Assembly (NCBI GenBank): GCA_012932865.1
Contig: SAXG01000004.1
Coordinates: forward strand, 496,001-560,000
Origin: Amylostereum areolatum
Lineage: Eukaryota > Basidiomycota > Agaricomycetes > Russulales > Stereaceae
Reading direction: 5' to 3'
DNA length: 64,000 nt
Below the pieces are notes generated by a model, which made no database searches, was not told the origin of the DNA, and saw only the letters and a list, made by a program, of their open reading frames with translations. This document shows positions 1 through 11,500 of the stretch, one piece after another; position 1 is the stretch's first letter; the number at the start of each line of letters is the position of its first letter. The position numbers were made by a program, and so were the translations under genes.

Positions 1-105
1 TACCGCAAGAAGCTTATCGCGGAGAACGCGCGTCTGCAAGACGAGCTTCCCGTGCGCCAGCACGAGGAGAAGGATCACGACGTGGCTTCCATCGAAAAGG
101 CGTAA
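1..105 (+). CDS. 3' end of an unidentified gene (partial)
   Basis: An open frame runs from the left edge for 34 codons and ends in TAA at 103-105. The peptide is charged (starts YRKKLIAENARLQDE, ends VASIEKA) and has no membrane segment. Tails of this kind, with an aromatic-basic start and an ENxRxQ-like stretch, close many fungal allantoate-permease-type MFS transporters, so a transporter tail is possible. With only 34 residues this is a guess. The rest of the gene lies outside the window. Confidence 0.5.
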   Translation, partial: YRKKLIAENARLQDELPVRQHEEKDHDVASIEKA

Positions 106-1318
106 TCGCCCGATTGTTCTCTGTTTTCCCGTACGCCGCTTGCGACGTTGTAACGATAGCTCACTCTCATCCCTTGCTCACGATGGTATTTTCACGATAT
201 AATGCATACCCTCCCCCCGTCCCCCCTCCACCGTCTTCGGCACGTTTACGAGTAGGCTGAGCGTGGATATTTTCTTCTCGGGAATCTTTACGGCTCGGTG
301 TAACGCGCGGTCCCTCGCAGCATTTTGTGTACACTACGCAATGGCTTTTCGGACATATTAATGTAACGAATGGGCTCCACTATCTGTTCCTCTTGAAGCG
401 TCTTTGCGTGGAACTGACGTCAAACGCGAATTGCTTATCGCTGAGAGAGGTCTGCTGTTAGCCGTCGGAGCTACCGTAATGCGCGGATGATGGATGGTAT
501 ATCGACGGTCATATTCAGTGCGCTATTCTGGTCGACGTGCAAGGGATTCTTCTCGTTCTCGGTTGCGCCCATAAGATGAACACAGCCTGGTCCTCCAGCG
601 CGGATAGAGCGGGCGCATGAGCGGGAGCGGGAGTTTTGCGAGCCCAGATGCGGCGTCCTGTGGGAAGGGCATCAGGGCACGGAAAGCTGACGCACCATGA
701 GGGGCATCGATCAAAAGTGAGGGGGTCGTGTCTATGAGTTAGGGCGGGGTGACCGGGGGGATTCTGTCCCTTGGTACAGGCGAAAAAGATGTTGACGACG
801 AGGGAGTGGGGCGGGAGGTTTCCATTTGGAGGAGGAAGTGGGAATCTCAGGCGGTCGACGCCACGATCAGTTACGTTACATAATCGGATGGGGGTGGGTA
901 AGGAGGGCGAGGGGGGGTGAACATGCCTGATGAGGAGGATGAGTCGCTTTTTCTTGTTGGTACGAACGACTCGAGCCGTCAAGCCAAAAATCCGATCTGT
1001 TCACCCAAAAAGGTATTCCGAATCGGAAGCGGGGTGTGGCCACCGCGCGAGGTGGTGCTGATGGTTTCGGACTGCTCGTGTCAAATGCACGAGGTCCTTT
1101 CAATGGAGGACGTGCCGCCCATTCGTGAGATGTGATGATGGCGTCGACGTTTCCTGCGAAAAAGCGCGGAGATGAAACCGTAATACGAAGGGTCACATGA
1201 CCGCGACTAAAGTTGACTTCAGACTTGGGCGTTCTCACCGGCGGCCCGCGGCGGGTCTCAAAACTCAACACCGTCACAACACGTTCCCACTTAGGGCGTC
1301 AACACGAGCCTACACCAC
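106..1318. other. Intergenic region, nothing recognised
   Basis: About 1.2 kb between the left-edge gene and the glycosyltransferase. Open frames of 60-155 codons occur on both strands (the longest on the minus strand, 515-982), but their composition is Pro/Arg-rich and low-information, and none starts with a good context or carries a motif I know. It probably holds the 3' UTR of the left gene and the promoter of the next one. Confidence 0.4.
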
Positions 1319-2903
1319 ATGAAGCATACCCACAGAACGCGCTCTCCTTCTCGCCACTGGCCGAGGAGGAGTCTATTCCCTCCCTCTATCCTCGGCGTCC
1401 GTCGGTCGGCTTGCTCTCTGCTTCCACTTCTTGCTTTCTCGCCGCTCTCTACCTCACTATCAACCCTCCTCGTGGCGCCCAATCAACGCTTCGAAGCAGC
1501 CTCGTCACTCAATTGAATCTGACCTTGTTCTCGTGGAAATCACCCCGTCGTCTGGTGCACACCTCCCTTCCGCGTTGTCCTCGGCGGATGAACGCTACCT
1601 CTCTTACCTGCCCCACAGCGGCTTTCATAACCAGCGCATAGCCCTAGAAAACGCTCTCATACTCTCTCGCATCCTTAATCGCACCTTGCTCGTCCCGCCC
1701 GCCCGACTCGGAAAGAAACCCATCCACTACATCCAGTCCACGGCTCTCCGTCGGTTCCTTATTCTGTCCGGAAAGGAAGGCCTCTGGCATTGCGCTCATA
1801 TCCCATCTCACGTTACCCTCCCTCCGGAATGCGACGATTTCTTCGACTACACCCATGTCTCCTGGACCTGGCTTGTCAACTTCGCCGCCTTGGACTCGGA
1901 GCAACCTATCGTCCATTCTGATACCATGACTTATCCTTGGCTGGACGGCTCAATCGCGGGATTCGAGAACGATACCTGGCGCTTTGAAGACACGGCCATG
2001 TACGAATTCCGCTTCGTCGACGCCGACAAACCTACCCTACCCAGTCGGTACGCTTCGGCCGTGCCCATCTCCACCCTCGCAGCTGAGAACGCGCGCCACA
2101 TTCAGCTCGGCACACTCTTCGGATCGTCGAGGATACACCTCAAAGACCCGCAGCACCTCGCCATCCGAAAATCCGTCCGCGAGAACATGGCGCTTTCGAA
2201 TCCAATTCTGAATCAGGCGGCGCAGGCGGCGAAGCACGTTCTGGGAGGGACGTACGTCGGCGCGCATATACGGCTGGGTGATGGCCACTTTGTAACGGCG
2301 GCGAGCAACCATGTGAGGGTGGCGTGGTACAAGATGGTCATGCGCGTGCTGGGGATCGGGATCGACGAGGCGTATGGATTGGAGCGCCGGTTTGATTCTA
2401 CTAGGGACGCCGGATTTATCGAGGGGAGGCCTCCGGAGATCCCGGTGCATCCTGCGACAACCCGGTCAAGCCATCCTCCGTTGGACCCTCTTCCAGATTC
2501 TTTCTCGCCACGCCTATCGTGCCGTCGGCCACTCCACACGGATCCTGATTTTCTCCGCCTCAACGTCCCCCTCTTCATTTCGACCGACGCGCGCACTCCT
2601 GCCTCGGATCCCCTCTTCGTCCTTTTCTCGGCCAGCTTTCCGTGCATGTTCTTTCTTTCCGATTTGCTTCCTCTCTTTTCTTCCTGGTCCACGGGGGACA
2701 CGCCGCCGTTGAAAGATCTGGACAGGCTCGTCAGCTCGTACGACGGTGTGCCGCTGCAGCCTTTCTTGGTACCGTTTATGGATGCGATGATCGCCGCCAA
2801 CGGATGGACTGTGGTGGGTACCGAGGGGAGCACCTTCAGTACATTTATGGAGGATGTTCTTTGGAGGAGGTCCCACGGGTTTGAGATCGTACAGAGGGGC
2901 TAG
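1319..2903 (+). CDS. O-fucosyltransferase-like glycosyltransferase
   Basis: A single long frame ending in TAG at 2901-2903 encodes a protein of the GDP-fucose O-fucosyltransferase-like fold. Visible marks are the N-terminal donor-site block PHSGFHNQRIALENAL, the central basic motif GAHIRLGD (HxRxGD) near 2260-2280, and a C-terminal block with PLFISTDARTP and GTEGSTFSTFMEDVLW. Such proteins act in the secretory pathway as type II membrane enzymes. A hydrophobic stretch is encoded just upstream (SLLPLLAFSPLSTSLS) in another frame starting at ATG 1319. The main frame has no ATG before its conserved part, so a short 5' intron or a frameshift must join the two; the exact start is unresolved. The family call is firm; donor and acceptor are not known. 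Confidence 0.7.
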
Positions 2904-3179
2904 CGTGGTGAGTACTCGTCCTGGTTTGGCCGTAGTTGGGTGATCGATCTAACGGCTTTCCGTAGGATGCGATTGTTTTCTTTGTACACCTTGGTTGGCC
3001 TAAGTGCCTCATACACATGGTCGTCTGCGTGTCTCGATGGGTCGCCTGGGCTAGATTGTCCCATTGTCTCCGGACTGAAGGGCCCATCGCATGAACCTCA
3101 TTCATATTCAGATCACAGCTACGAGGCTCACACGCCACTGCACCCTTTGTATAAATTCATCGTCTTATTGACACCGAAT

Positions 3180-3946
3180 GCCCCCCATCTTCCAAGGTCT
3201 GAGCTTAGGTAACGACGGTATGGTCCAAGCGAAGAGTCACACCTACGAACCTGTTCACATCTTCTGGTCGACCAATGTCATCGCGTCTTATAACGGTCTT
3301 CTTCACCACGTCGAACGTTCGGTGTAAGCACCCTCGTATTCGTTGGATGAAACTGTGCTTATCCCCGTTGCTCGCCAGACGTGACGTCGGGGACACGGCC
3401 CTTCTCAAAGAAATCCACCTTAGACCATGGAAGACGAGCATTCGCCTCGACTCGCCATGCGATTGCTACAATGCGCTTCATTACCTTTGCAGGCTCTTCG
3501 AACGTCGACTTGCCCGCGGTTTCCCCTCAGATCGATGGGGTGCAGTTCACGGTACGTTTTTCCATTCCAAGCTCTCCACGGATCCTTCACGCTGATGGGG
3601 GCTCGTCACAAGGTTTCGAGAATTCGCGGAGGACGAACACTACGAAAGCGGCCCAACGTGCGATGAAGAACTTCCTGGAGCATGCATTGCCGTTTGTCTC
3701 CTTACCGTCGTCGTCCAAACCTACACGACGACCAACGCAGAGCTCGCCGTCTTTCATCAGTCCCGTTGCTCGCCTGCCTGTGGGCGGCAGAGCACCCCCC
3801 GCGAACTTGAAGGCGTACCGGTATTACAATGAGTCATTATCGTACGTCCACGCTGGTGGTGCGAGGAGAATCGCGTCTCCAAGGCGGCGTCCGTTGGGCC
3901 CCAGAAATATGGTTCAGTAGAATTCGAGGTTGGTATACGAAGGGGT
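3180..3946 (+). pseudogene. Unrecognised, probably decayed spliced gene
   Basis: Coding-like segments follow each other in different frames. One begins at ATG 3180 (MPPIFQGLSLGNDG), includes EPVHIFWSTNVIASYNGLLH, and can be joined through an intron starting at about 3327 to RDVGDTALLKEIHLRPW. A later segment reads EFAEDEHYESG, and another, near 3830-3945, reads GGVRWAPEIWFSRIRGWYTKG followed by a stop. Removing one G from the GGGG run there would extend this last frame with GEVELYV and another stop. The broken frames suggest a degraded gene, though a spliced gene with a small sequence error is possible. I do not recognise the family. Confidence 0.3.
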
Positions 3947-4268
3947 GAAGTCGAGCTGTATGTATGAATTCAGTGTCATACGTATGGTATCTTTGAGGAT
4001 GTGTATTACGGTCATCTTGTGCTTTCCTTGAATGTCTGCGTTGAGAAGCACGCTCTACGTCGTTGTGGCCTTATTCTCTCTTGCTTTACCACCATGTTCC
4101 TAATATCTCAACCGAACCGATCTCGAACGCGTTGTAACATATGCGATGGGCCGATAACGATGATATCATTGTTCATAAGATACAGCTGAGGAAAAGAGTG
4201 TGACTGTACTCGACCAGCGAATTATAGTTATTGGAATATCCCGGTCAACGGAAATTGCACTCCCTGCA

Positions 4269-5065
4269 CTACGTTTGAGAGGGGGCCCCATCGCTCACGC
4301 AGCAGTAGATTGTATCAGTAATCCTGGATCCTTCGGGCAGCCCTTTGGATGGCACTAGCCTACCTCCATGGTACTTTCCCACCAGCTCCGCAGTGCAGTG
4401 GTTGACCGTGGATTGGTTGACGTGACTCCAGGCTACACCTCCTGCCAGTGTACGATTGGGACCTTGAAACTGGTAGAGCTCGGCTTTCAGGAGAGGCCCT
4501 TTGGTCGGATCGGCGAGCGGGCCATTGAATGGGGTGGTGTACCGCACGTCGGTCGAACGGGAGCCTGGGAGGTCTACGGGGAGACGTCGGGCGTCATGAA
4601 CGAAATTGTTCATGGAGGTGTTACGCCGTAAGCGGCAATAGAACTCCTCGGTTAGGACTTCGCTGGCGGGGCGCGCGACTTGGGTTGTTTGTGCGAGTGC
4701 GCCATCCCCTTCGAGATATTCAGAGAACGAGGCGTAGACAGTGCGGAGGCGTTGGTAGCATCGGCAGGGGGAGCCGTGAGGATCGGTAGACAAAACAGCG
4801 TCCTTGATCGCGTCGTACAGCTTTTTCTCGCGGGGATGCACCCTGCAGTCACAAACGTTAAGACCTGGTCGAAAGATTCCGTTTACGTGGGAACTTACAG
4901 GACACAGAGCAATCTGTGTAGATACCATAACTGATTTGTCCAGAAGTTGTGGACCTCCAGGATACAACCGTCGCTTGCGGCAATGACGTGTTTGATTGGA
5001 GGCAGGATGGTTTGGGACGGATCGGGCTGTTGGAGGGAAGACGGATAGAGAGTGTAGGTGCTCAT
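4269..5065 (-). CDS. Unrecognised two-exon protein (246 aa)
   Basis: ATG is at 5063-5065. Exon 1 (5065-4899) ends in the donor GTAAGT; a 56-nt intron (4898-4843) ends in TGACTGCAG; exon 2 (4842-4269) ends in a stop. The frame is kept across the join (CVL|VHPREKKLYDAIKD), giving 247 codons. The product is soluble-looking, without a signal peptide, and begins MSTYTLYPSSLQQPD. The middle part is charged and helical (YQRLRTVYASFSEYLEGD); the tail has AGGVAWSHVNQSTVNHC and paired cysteines near the end (IYCCVSDG). I do not recognise a family. The clean splice signals make it a real gene or a recent copy of one. Confidence 0.55.
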
Positions 5066-8000
5066 CGTCGGGATAGGATGGACGGCTGGAAGGTCTATGT
5101 GCAAACCATGGAACCAGCATGTTTGGTGGATATATAAATGTGTTCAGGATGCGGCACTGGAAACGGGGCCTCTGGCTTGTGACGTTTGAGGCCACCGCCA
5201 TTTTGTAGCGGAGGTGCGACCACCATTATCGCCGAAGGCTGAGGCGAGGTCGGATCGGCTGCGAGGCTCTAGTAAACGCACCCAAGGTGTAGGTAATCAG
5301 CGGAGGCGTATTTGTGATAAGGTCTGCAGGGGGATAACGGGATGTGTAGTCGTCGTTCGACTTCGAGTGACTGACATGCATAGTTGCGCGAAACGCGCAC
5401 GGCGCTCTTGCTCAGGTTTCCCATGGCCACCGACCCCCACACACATCCACATTTTGAACCACGATCTGGCATCTGAACGCAGGACTCAATCCCCACGGTG
5501 TACGCATCGCATTGTTTCGGTAACAGAAGTGACCCGCACTGGCCTGCTGTCGTCCCGAGACGTGCCGTTTTCTTGTTGGCGTTAACGCTAACTGACTTGT
5601 TACCTGGGGTCAAGCTCATGTTCATCACCTTACCGCGTCCTCCAGTTCACAACGTCTACTGCTAGGCGAGCGGCTTGCACGACGTACATAGGCATACCCT
5701 AGTCTCCCCAAGGCAGACGAGATATTTCGTCAACACTTCTCAGGCTCAGGATCCTCTTATCTGGCGTCTGCTTTCATTACACCACCAGCAGTTGCCTCAG
5801 CATCAATCTATGATGGCCAGTTGGGGTGAGTCGAATGGCGTGACCGGAGGTTCACGCTGGCTTCACGTCAGCTTGAATCTAAACCCCTGATTCGAGTTCC
5901 ATCCCGCTTTTCCGTCAGTGTAAGCCAATTCCACGCCAAAGTCAGCGTGAGCACAAGCTGGTCCGTCGGTTTCAAGCCCATTTCACTGGCATTTGTAAGA
6001 AGTGGAAAGAACGGAGTCCCCGCGCGATGAGTCTGAAGTCGATTATGTAAGCAATGTCAATTTTCGTCGTCGCGCGGTGTCGTTCTTGTTTCCTCTCACC
6101 ACCTCCACCGCTCAACGTCAACTCCCTCCACCTGGCCACAGCATCTCATCTACCACTGGAGACCCCGGTATAGCTGATTTCGAGACCGGAATCACATATC
6201 GGAATCTCCTCAAAGAGTGGGCTTTGACCACCCCACCCTTTCCCCTTCGCTCACATCAATGTCGAGGTCTCCAGCCCGCTCTCTCATGAGCATGAGTAGC
6301 ATTGAGACAACAGCCTGGGTGCGTGTTAGTATCTCTCACTTCCTGCTCGTCTGTCTCACCACGCCACTCATGCATAGGCCCTACTAGTACCCCTGGGGAT
6401 CTCTTGTTGCCGAGGGCTCTTTCGCACTTATGGGCTTTGCTCTCGGTCTTTCCTCGTGTTCTTGGTCTCTACTCGCGGTCTCGGTCTTTGCTTGCAGTCT
6501 TGGCCTGTGGTTGTCGTCTCGCTCCTCGCTCTCGGTCCCCCTGGGTCTCTGGTTTTTGCTCGCTGGCACTTGCTAGGTTATCTCAATCCCGTTTTGCTGG
6601 CATGCCAGGTAACACACTCTAATTCATTTTTCATTCCTCCTTTTGGACCCGTAGACATCCTGTAACACCCCCCATGTACTTTGTATGGTAGTTCTCGGAA
6701 TGATATATATATTACGATGCTTTGTTTGCTTCCACATTGGGATGATAAGATTGCGATAAGCATGATTTGAGCCAGCATCCCGCCGATTGCTCCTTGACGA
6801 GCTTAGTAAGATAATTGGATTGAATCCGAAGGAACTCAGCTTCCGACCCAAGGGAGCCCGTTGAGTCTGATATCAGCATGACATTTTTGGATTCCATCCG
6901 GTGTCACGCTAGCATCACACTCAGGGGCATGATATCGGAATGAAGCTGAAGGATCTGCTGGTGGTGTACGGTGGGTGTTACCGAGTGCGCGAGGGAATTG
7001 TGATTGCCGAGCTTCGGCATGTCACGTGCACTGGAAAGCAGAATCTGTCTAATGTCCAACAAGCGTCGAGCTGAACACCCTCCGAGCACAATACGTTGGT
7101 TTCTTCCAAGTCCAATCTGATTCATTATGGAAAAGAACTCATATGTGGGAGGAGCACAAGGCTTGAAGTTTAAATAAAAATGGAGCACTAATATAAACCA
7201 GTGAACCATGATCAAGCTCAAGTTGAGTTACTGAGTAGGGTCCAGTAGTACACCACGCCTTCCGATGTAAGTATGTCGGCATATTCTCGGACTCGAGAGG
7301 CTGAATCTCTCAAGTCAACAAGATGAAAATGTACCTATGGTATTCCCGACTCGGGCCTCGGCAGCTCCTCCATCATTCTTCTTCCAAAGGCTTCATGTAT
7401 TTTGTAAGTTGTGGATGAGGGTTGAGACCTTGGGACATGGTACGAAGTGCCAGTGTATCCGCTGCGGATCCAGTGGAGAAAGTATAGGGATCTCGAAGGC
7501 CTGCTGACACCTGTAGCGTCGGTGGGCCTTCGAGTCAACCACGAGTAGCGAGGCATCCACAACTCGATTGGCCTTTTTTACTCGAAAGGATGCTGTGTAG
7601 GATATGCATACGCACCTTGCGTCGCCTCGTGCTACCGTTTTATCATGAGCCAGGGTAGCTCCAAGAAAGCTCCCAGGACTCGAAGAACACTGCGACTTTT
7701 GTTTATCGCGCGTGGAAAGCGCGGTCTCTGTTTGAACTTTCTAAGCTAAGGCGGGAACATGTTGAATGACAATAAAGAGGTAAATGTACCAGTAGCCGTC
7801 GATGTCTCGACTGCCATTAACTCGTTTGGTTTGCGTCTCGTCGTCAACTCAGATCAGTTAGTCTAAACAATATTTCTCTGTGGTAACCTGTCTCGATAAG
7901 TCCTCTCAGCCAATCAGCGAGCTCCCCCTATCACTCGACAAGCGCGTCGCGGAGAAAAGCAGACTAGCATACCCACGCCATGACGCAATCGAGCCTCTGG

Positions 8001-8468
8001 CGCTGTATCCGACCATGCATACATTATGGTGCGTTGCCCTACCAGCTTTTCCCCGGTCCCTCGTACACGCGTGTTTCTCAAGCTGTAATTGTCAGATGAC
8101 CCCGATTCGCAATCTGGTTATTATACCTGCCGCGGGTGCGATGCGTATCGGCGAGACCAGTCTTCCGATAGAACAAGGGCTCTTATTATCTTCGTGATCA
8201 TGGACCTGCAACGGTCTACAACCGCTGTGGAATGTAATTTTCTGACATTTGTGATAATACAACAGCACCGGATACAAGCCAACGCGTGTCAATTGCCACT
8301 ATCCAACGTGTTTTTCGGATTAGTTCGGTGGTACATGAACACGAGGAGCCAGGGGACGCCCGTCTTCACCCAGGTACCGTTGGCACTTGCAGTGGCAACT
8401 GCTGAACCCTGCTCGCTGAACAAGGTCCTGACTTCTCGAGCGCCGAACTCCGCCAGACCCTTAGGCCT
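5066..8468. other. Gene-poor region with low-complexity stretches
   Basis: About 3.4 kb with only short frames on both strands. A stretch at about 5840-6000 has loosely repeated TTCACG/TTCAAGC-type words, 6400-6560 is a quasi-periodic run of CTCGGTCTTTGCT-like words, and 6650-7250 is more AT-rich with TATATATAT at about 6703. A minus-strand frame at 7562-7335 (75 codons) and one at 7221-6904 carry no motif I know. No transposase or reverse transcriptase motif was seen. The right end holds the promoter of the large gene at 8593. Confidence 0.45.
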
Positions 8469-8475
8469 TATCCCT

Positions 8476-8483
8476 TATTTATA
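8476..8483 (+). promoter_or_regulatory. Putative TATA element of the large membrane-anchored protein gene
   Basis: TATTTATA lies 110 bp upstream of the ATG at 8593. A TATA-like element at nearly the same distance precedes the related gene at 15793. Inferred from sequence only. Confidence 0.4.
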
Positions 8484-8592
8484 CCTCTCGCCATACTTTT
8501 GTTTTTCGCTCCGTACTCACACTCTCACCTTTCCTCCCCCCATTCACTGTGGCCCACTATCCAAACCTCTCTCCTCGGTCCACTTCGACACC

Positions 8593-11500
8593 ATGCTGCC
8601 GCTGGTGCCCATACTCTTCATGGTGGCCTTATGGACCCCCATGATCATCGTCTCTGCTCCCGTCATCCTGGCTATCGACTTCACTCGTATCCTTACCATC
8701 TCACCCTCAGCTATCATCGTCAATGTCGCGCACCTCATCGACACAGTCGTCAACTACTCTCCATCTACCAAAGTCCCGCCACAAACCGGTTCCGGATGGC
8801 CATACATCGTCTACATCCCTCCGCCACCGCCGCCGGCCGCACTTTCAACTGTCCTAGCATCCCGCGAACTCGCCATCTACTCCTCTCGGTCACTGCCCGT
8901 CGCTGAGACCGCTGTACCTAGCCCTGAACCATCGGCCACATTACTCCTCATCTTGTGGGGTCTCTTCATCGCTTTCTGCATTGTGAGTAGTCATTTGTAT
9001 CACTTGCGATGTGTGGCCCACCCACCCTACCATCCCTAGTGCGCTTTCCTTCTGCCAAAGATGCTCCAAGGGCCTGTCCGGGTACCAGAGGTGAGTTGCA
9101 TAACACCAATCGGATTTGCCACACTCACACCCTGCTCGTGGTCGTAGACAAGCTATCTTGTTGGGTCGTCGCTCTTGGCGGAAGACTTCTCGTTTCCTAA
9201 CATCAAGCGACTCGCCGATGTCGAGAATACTGCCTCACCTCAAGCGTGGACATTCGATCCGTTCTCTGTCACCGTCGCCACTGCGTTTGATCCTTACCAC
9301 GAATTGTCAGAGGGATCGCCAATGACCAACGTTACGCCGTCGCCACCTACCATCTCAACAGAGATTAATTCCGGCTCCTTTCCATTTGTGACCCCTTCCC
9401 GGATCCCCGACGACGTCTCGTGCGTCCTTCCGGGTCAAGATGAGGGTGGCAAGGGCGATCGGCTCTCAGTTTCAGCAACAGACATCGCGTCTTCTCTTCC
9501 TGAATCAGGAGTTGTCGGCTCGGAAGACAATGAACCATTCTGGGGCCATGACGAGGGTAAATCACAGCTCAGCACGTCATATGTCATAGGCTGACTCGAT
9601 GTACAGAGGCTCACACGACATCTCTTGGTGAACGTTTGGTGAACGCGAGGAACGAGCCTGTGGCCCACACCGATGCTTCACTCCCAGACACACTCCCAGA
9701 CACACTCCCAGACACATTCCCAGATACACTCTCGGACACACTCTCGGAACCCATGAACGAGACGGACGTGCCGCCTACCCCCGATCTCGATGACCAGGAC
9801 GCGAGTAGCATTGATCCAGAGGATGTTTATTTGGATATTGGCGTTCCCGAAAGCGTCGACGACGACGTACTCCCCCACAACCAGGAATATATTGACGGGT
9901 CTATCATCCCTTCGCCTGACACCAATCTCATACTCGACAGCTACCATGCTGGGCCGCAAGGTACAACCCATGAGGTCAGCAACGACGACGGCGCTATTCC
10001 AACCGCAACGCAAGCCCCTGACGAAGCAGCATTCTCGAACTCCGACTCTGAGTTGATTGACATCGAATTCACGCCATCGGTCTCCATCTCGTCCTCACCT
10101 GCTGATGAAGGTGAGCTCTTCTGGTGATTCAGCGCGATTTCGGCGATGAACGTTCGCGATTTTCTAGTGCCTAATGCAAATGCATCCTCACAAATCAACG
10201 ACGAAAAAGATATCAATACACACGTCCTGGAAGAGCCCGCGTCTGATCTATCAGATGCCTTGGTGTGGCTGTTTGGCGAGATGGATAACTCCGCGGACGC
10301 CCACTTGGACACCCTTGCTCCTAACGCTTTCTCTGGTACAGCGGGCGAGTTTGATGATACCGAACATGCACAACTTTCTGTCAAAAGTATGATTCTCCCA
10401 ACCTCCATTCGCAAAATACGACTGACCTTCGATATCCCTTAGTGTTTGACTCGGAAACCGATATTCTCTTGGCCGTTCCCGTAAACCTCATGGACACTAA
10501 TGAGCGTGCTCCTGGCCACGGTGATATCGCTCTGGACCGCCTGGATATCAGCGGACCTCTTTGCAACCAGACCGATGGTGGGGAAGACGCCCATCTCACT
10601 GTCTCGCACTCAGGCGAAGACGTGGTTGAAACTCTGGCTTGTGACGCTGGGCAGCCTCTTTGTGATCTCCATGCCATCGCTGGTGATCTAACAACCGAAC
10701 TACCGGCGATGTCAAGTCCCCGATGTGCAGAGTCATATCTCTTTCAGGGAACAACACCAGCTTCAACTTCGACCTCGGATGTTGATGTCCATTCTCCGAC
10801 TACCCCACTGGTAACACGTCCGAGGACACCCAGTGCGGAGCAGCAAGCCGAGGATGATCTTCTTGAGAACGCTCCTCTTCCCATCGTTCTTCCACAGGGA
10901 AGCCAGGATGTATTGGCTAGTGATCCATCCGTTGACGTCGACGCCTCTACAGACAACAGCAAAAGTGAGTAAAACCTTCTGATTGAGCAGTGAACGGACA
11001 TTAATCCACGTCTAGTACATACCGGTGATGATCCAGCCATGGCCGGTACATGGCTTGTCACAGACTGCGTTGGCACTGCAAGCGAACACGGAGATCAGGT
11101 CGAGAACAGTTCTCCGGACTACGTGAGCGTACCCAAAGAGTTGATTGGTGAAGACGTCGGGCCTTCATCTCTCGCTGTTATCGGGGACAATGACGATACC
11201 AACGGTCATCGTCCTGACGGTGATGCATCAGACACCGTACCTGTGTCTGTTGAAGAAACAGCTCCTGCGGAGGTCGTAACGACGCCCGTAATCCTACCTT
11301 GCACAACTGTCGGTGGGAGCGATAGCGCCGATACGGACAAGAAGGTCGGGCAGGATTCATCGACTAGCGAGACTGTATCGTGTTCAACAACGATTGGTGA
11401 TCTTGTGGACATACACTCGGACAAGGTTAATGTCGCGGGTCCTTTGATGCCCCAGCCTGCCCGTCCATTTGTGTCCGCTGGCGGTGAGAAGGTCCCCTTG

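Noticed and set aside
515..982. Minus-strand frame of 155 codons
   Set aside because: Pro/Arg/His-rich composition without domain, splice context or initiating ATG support; likely chance in GC-rich DNA.
6400..6560. CTCGGTCTTTGCT-like periodic stretch as a CRISPR or satellite array
   Set aside because: Units vary in length and sequence and there are no unique spacers of constant size; it is simple low-complexity DNA.
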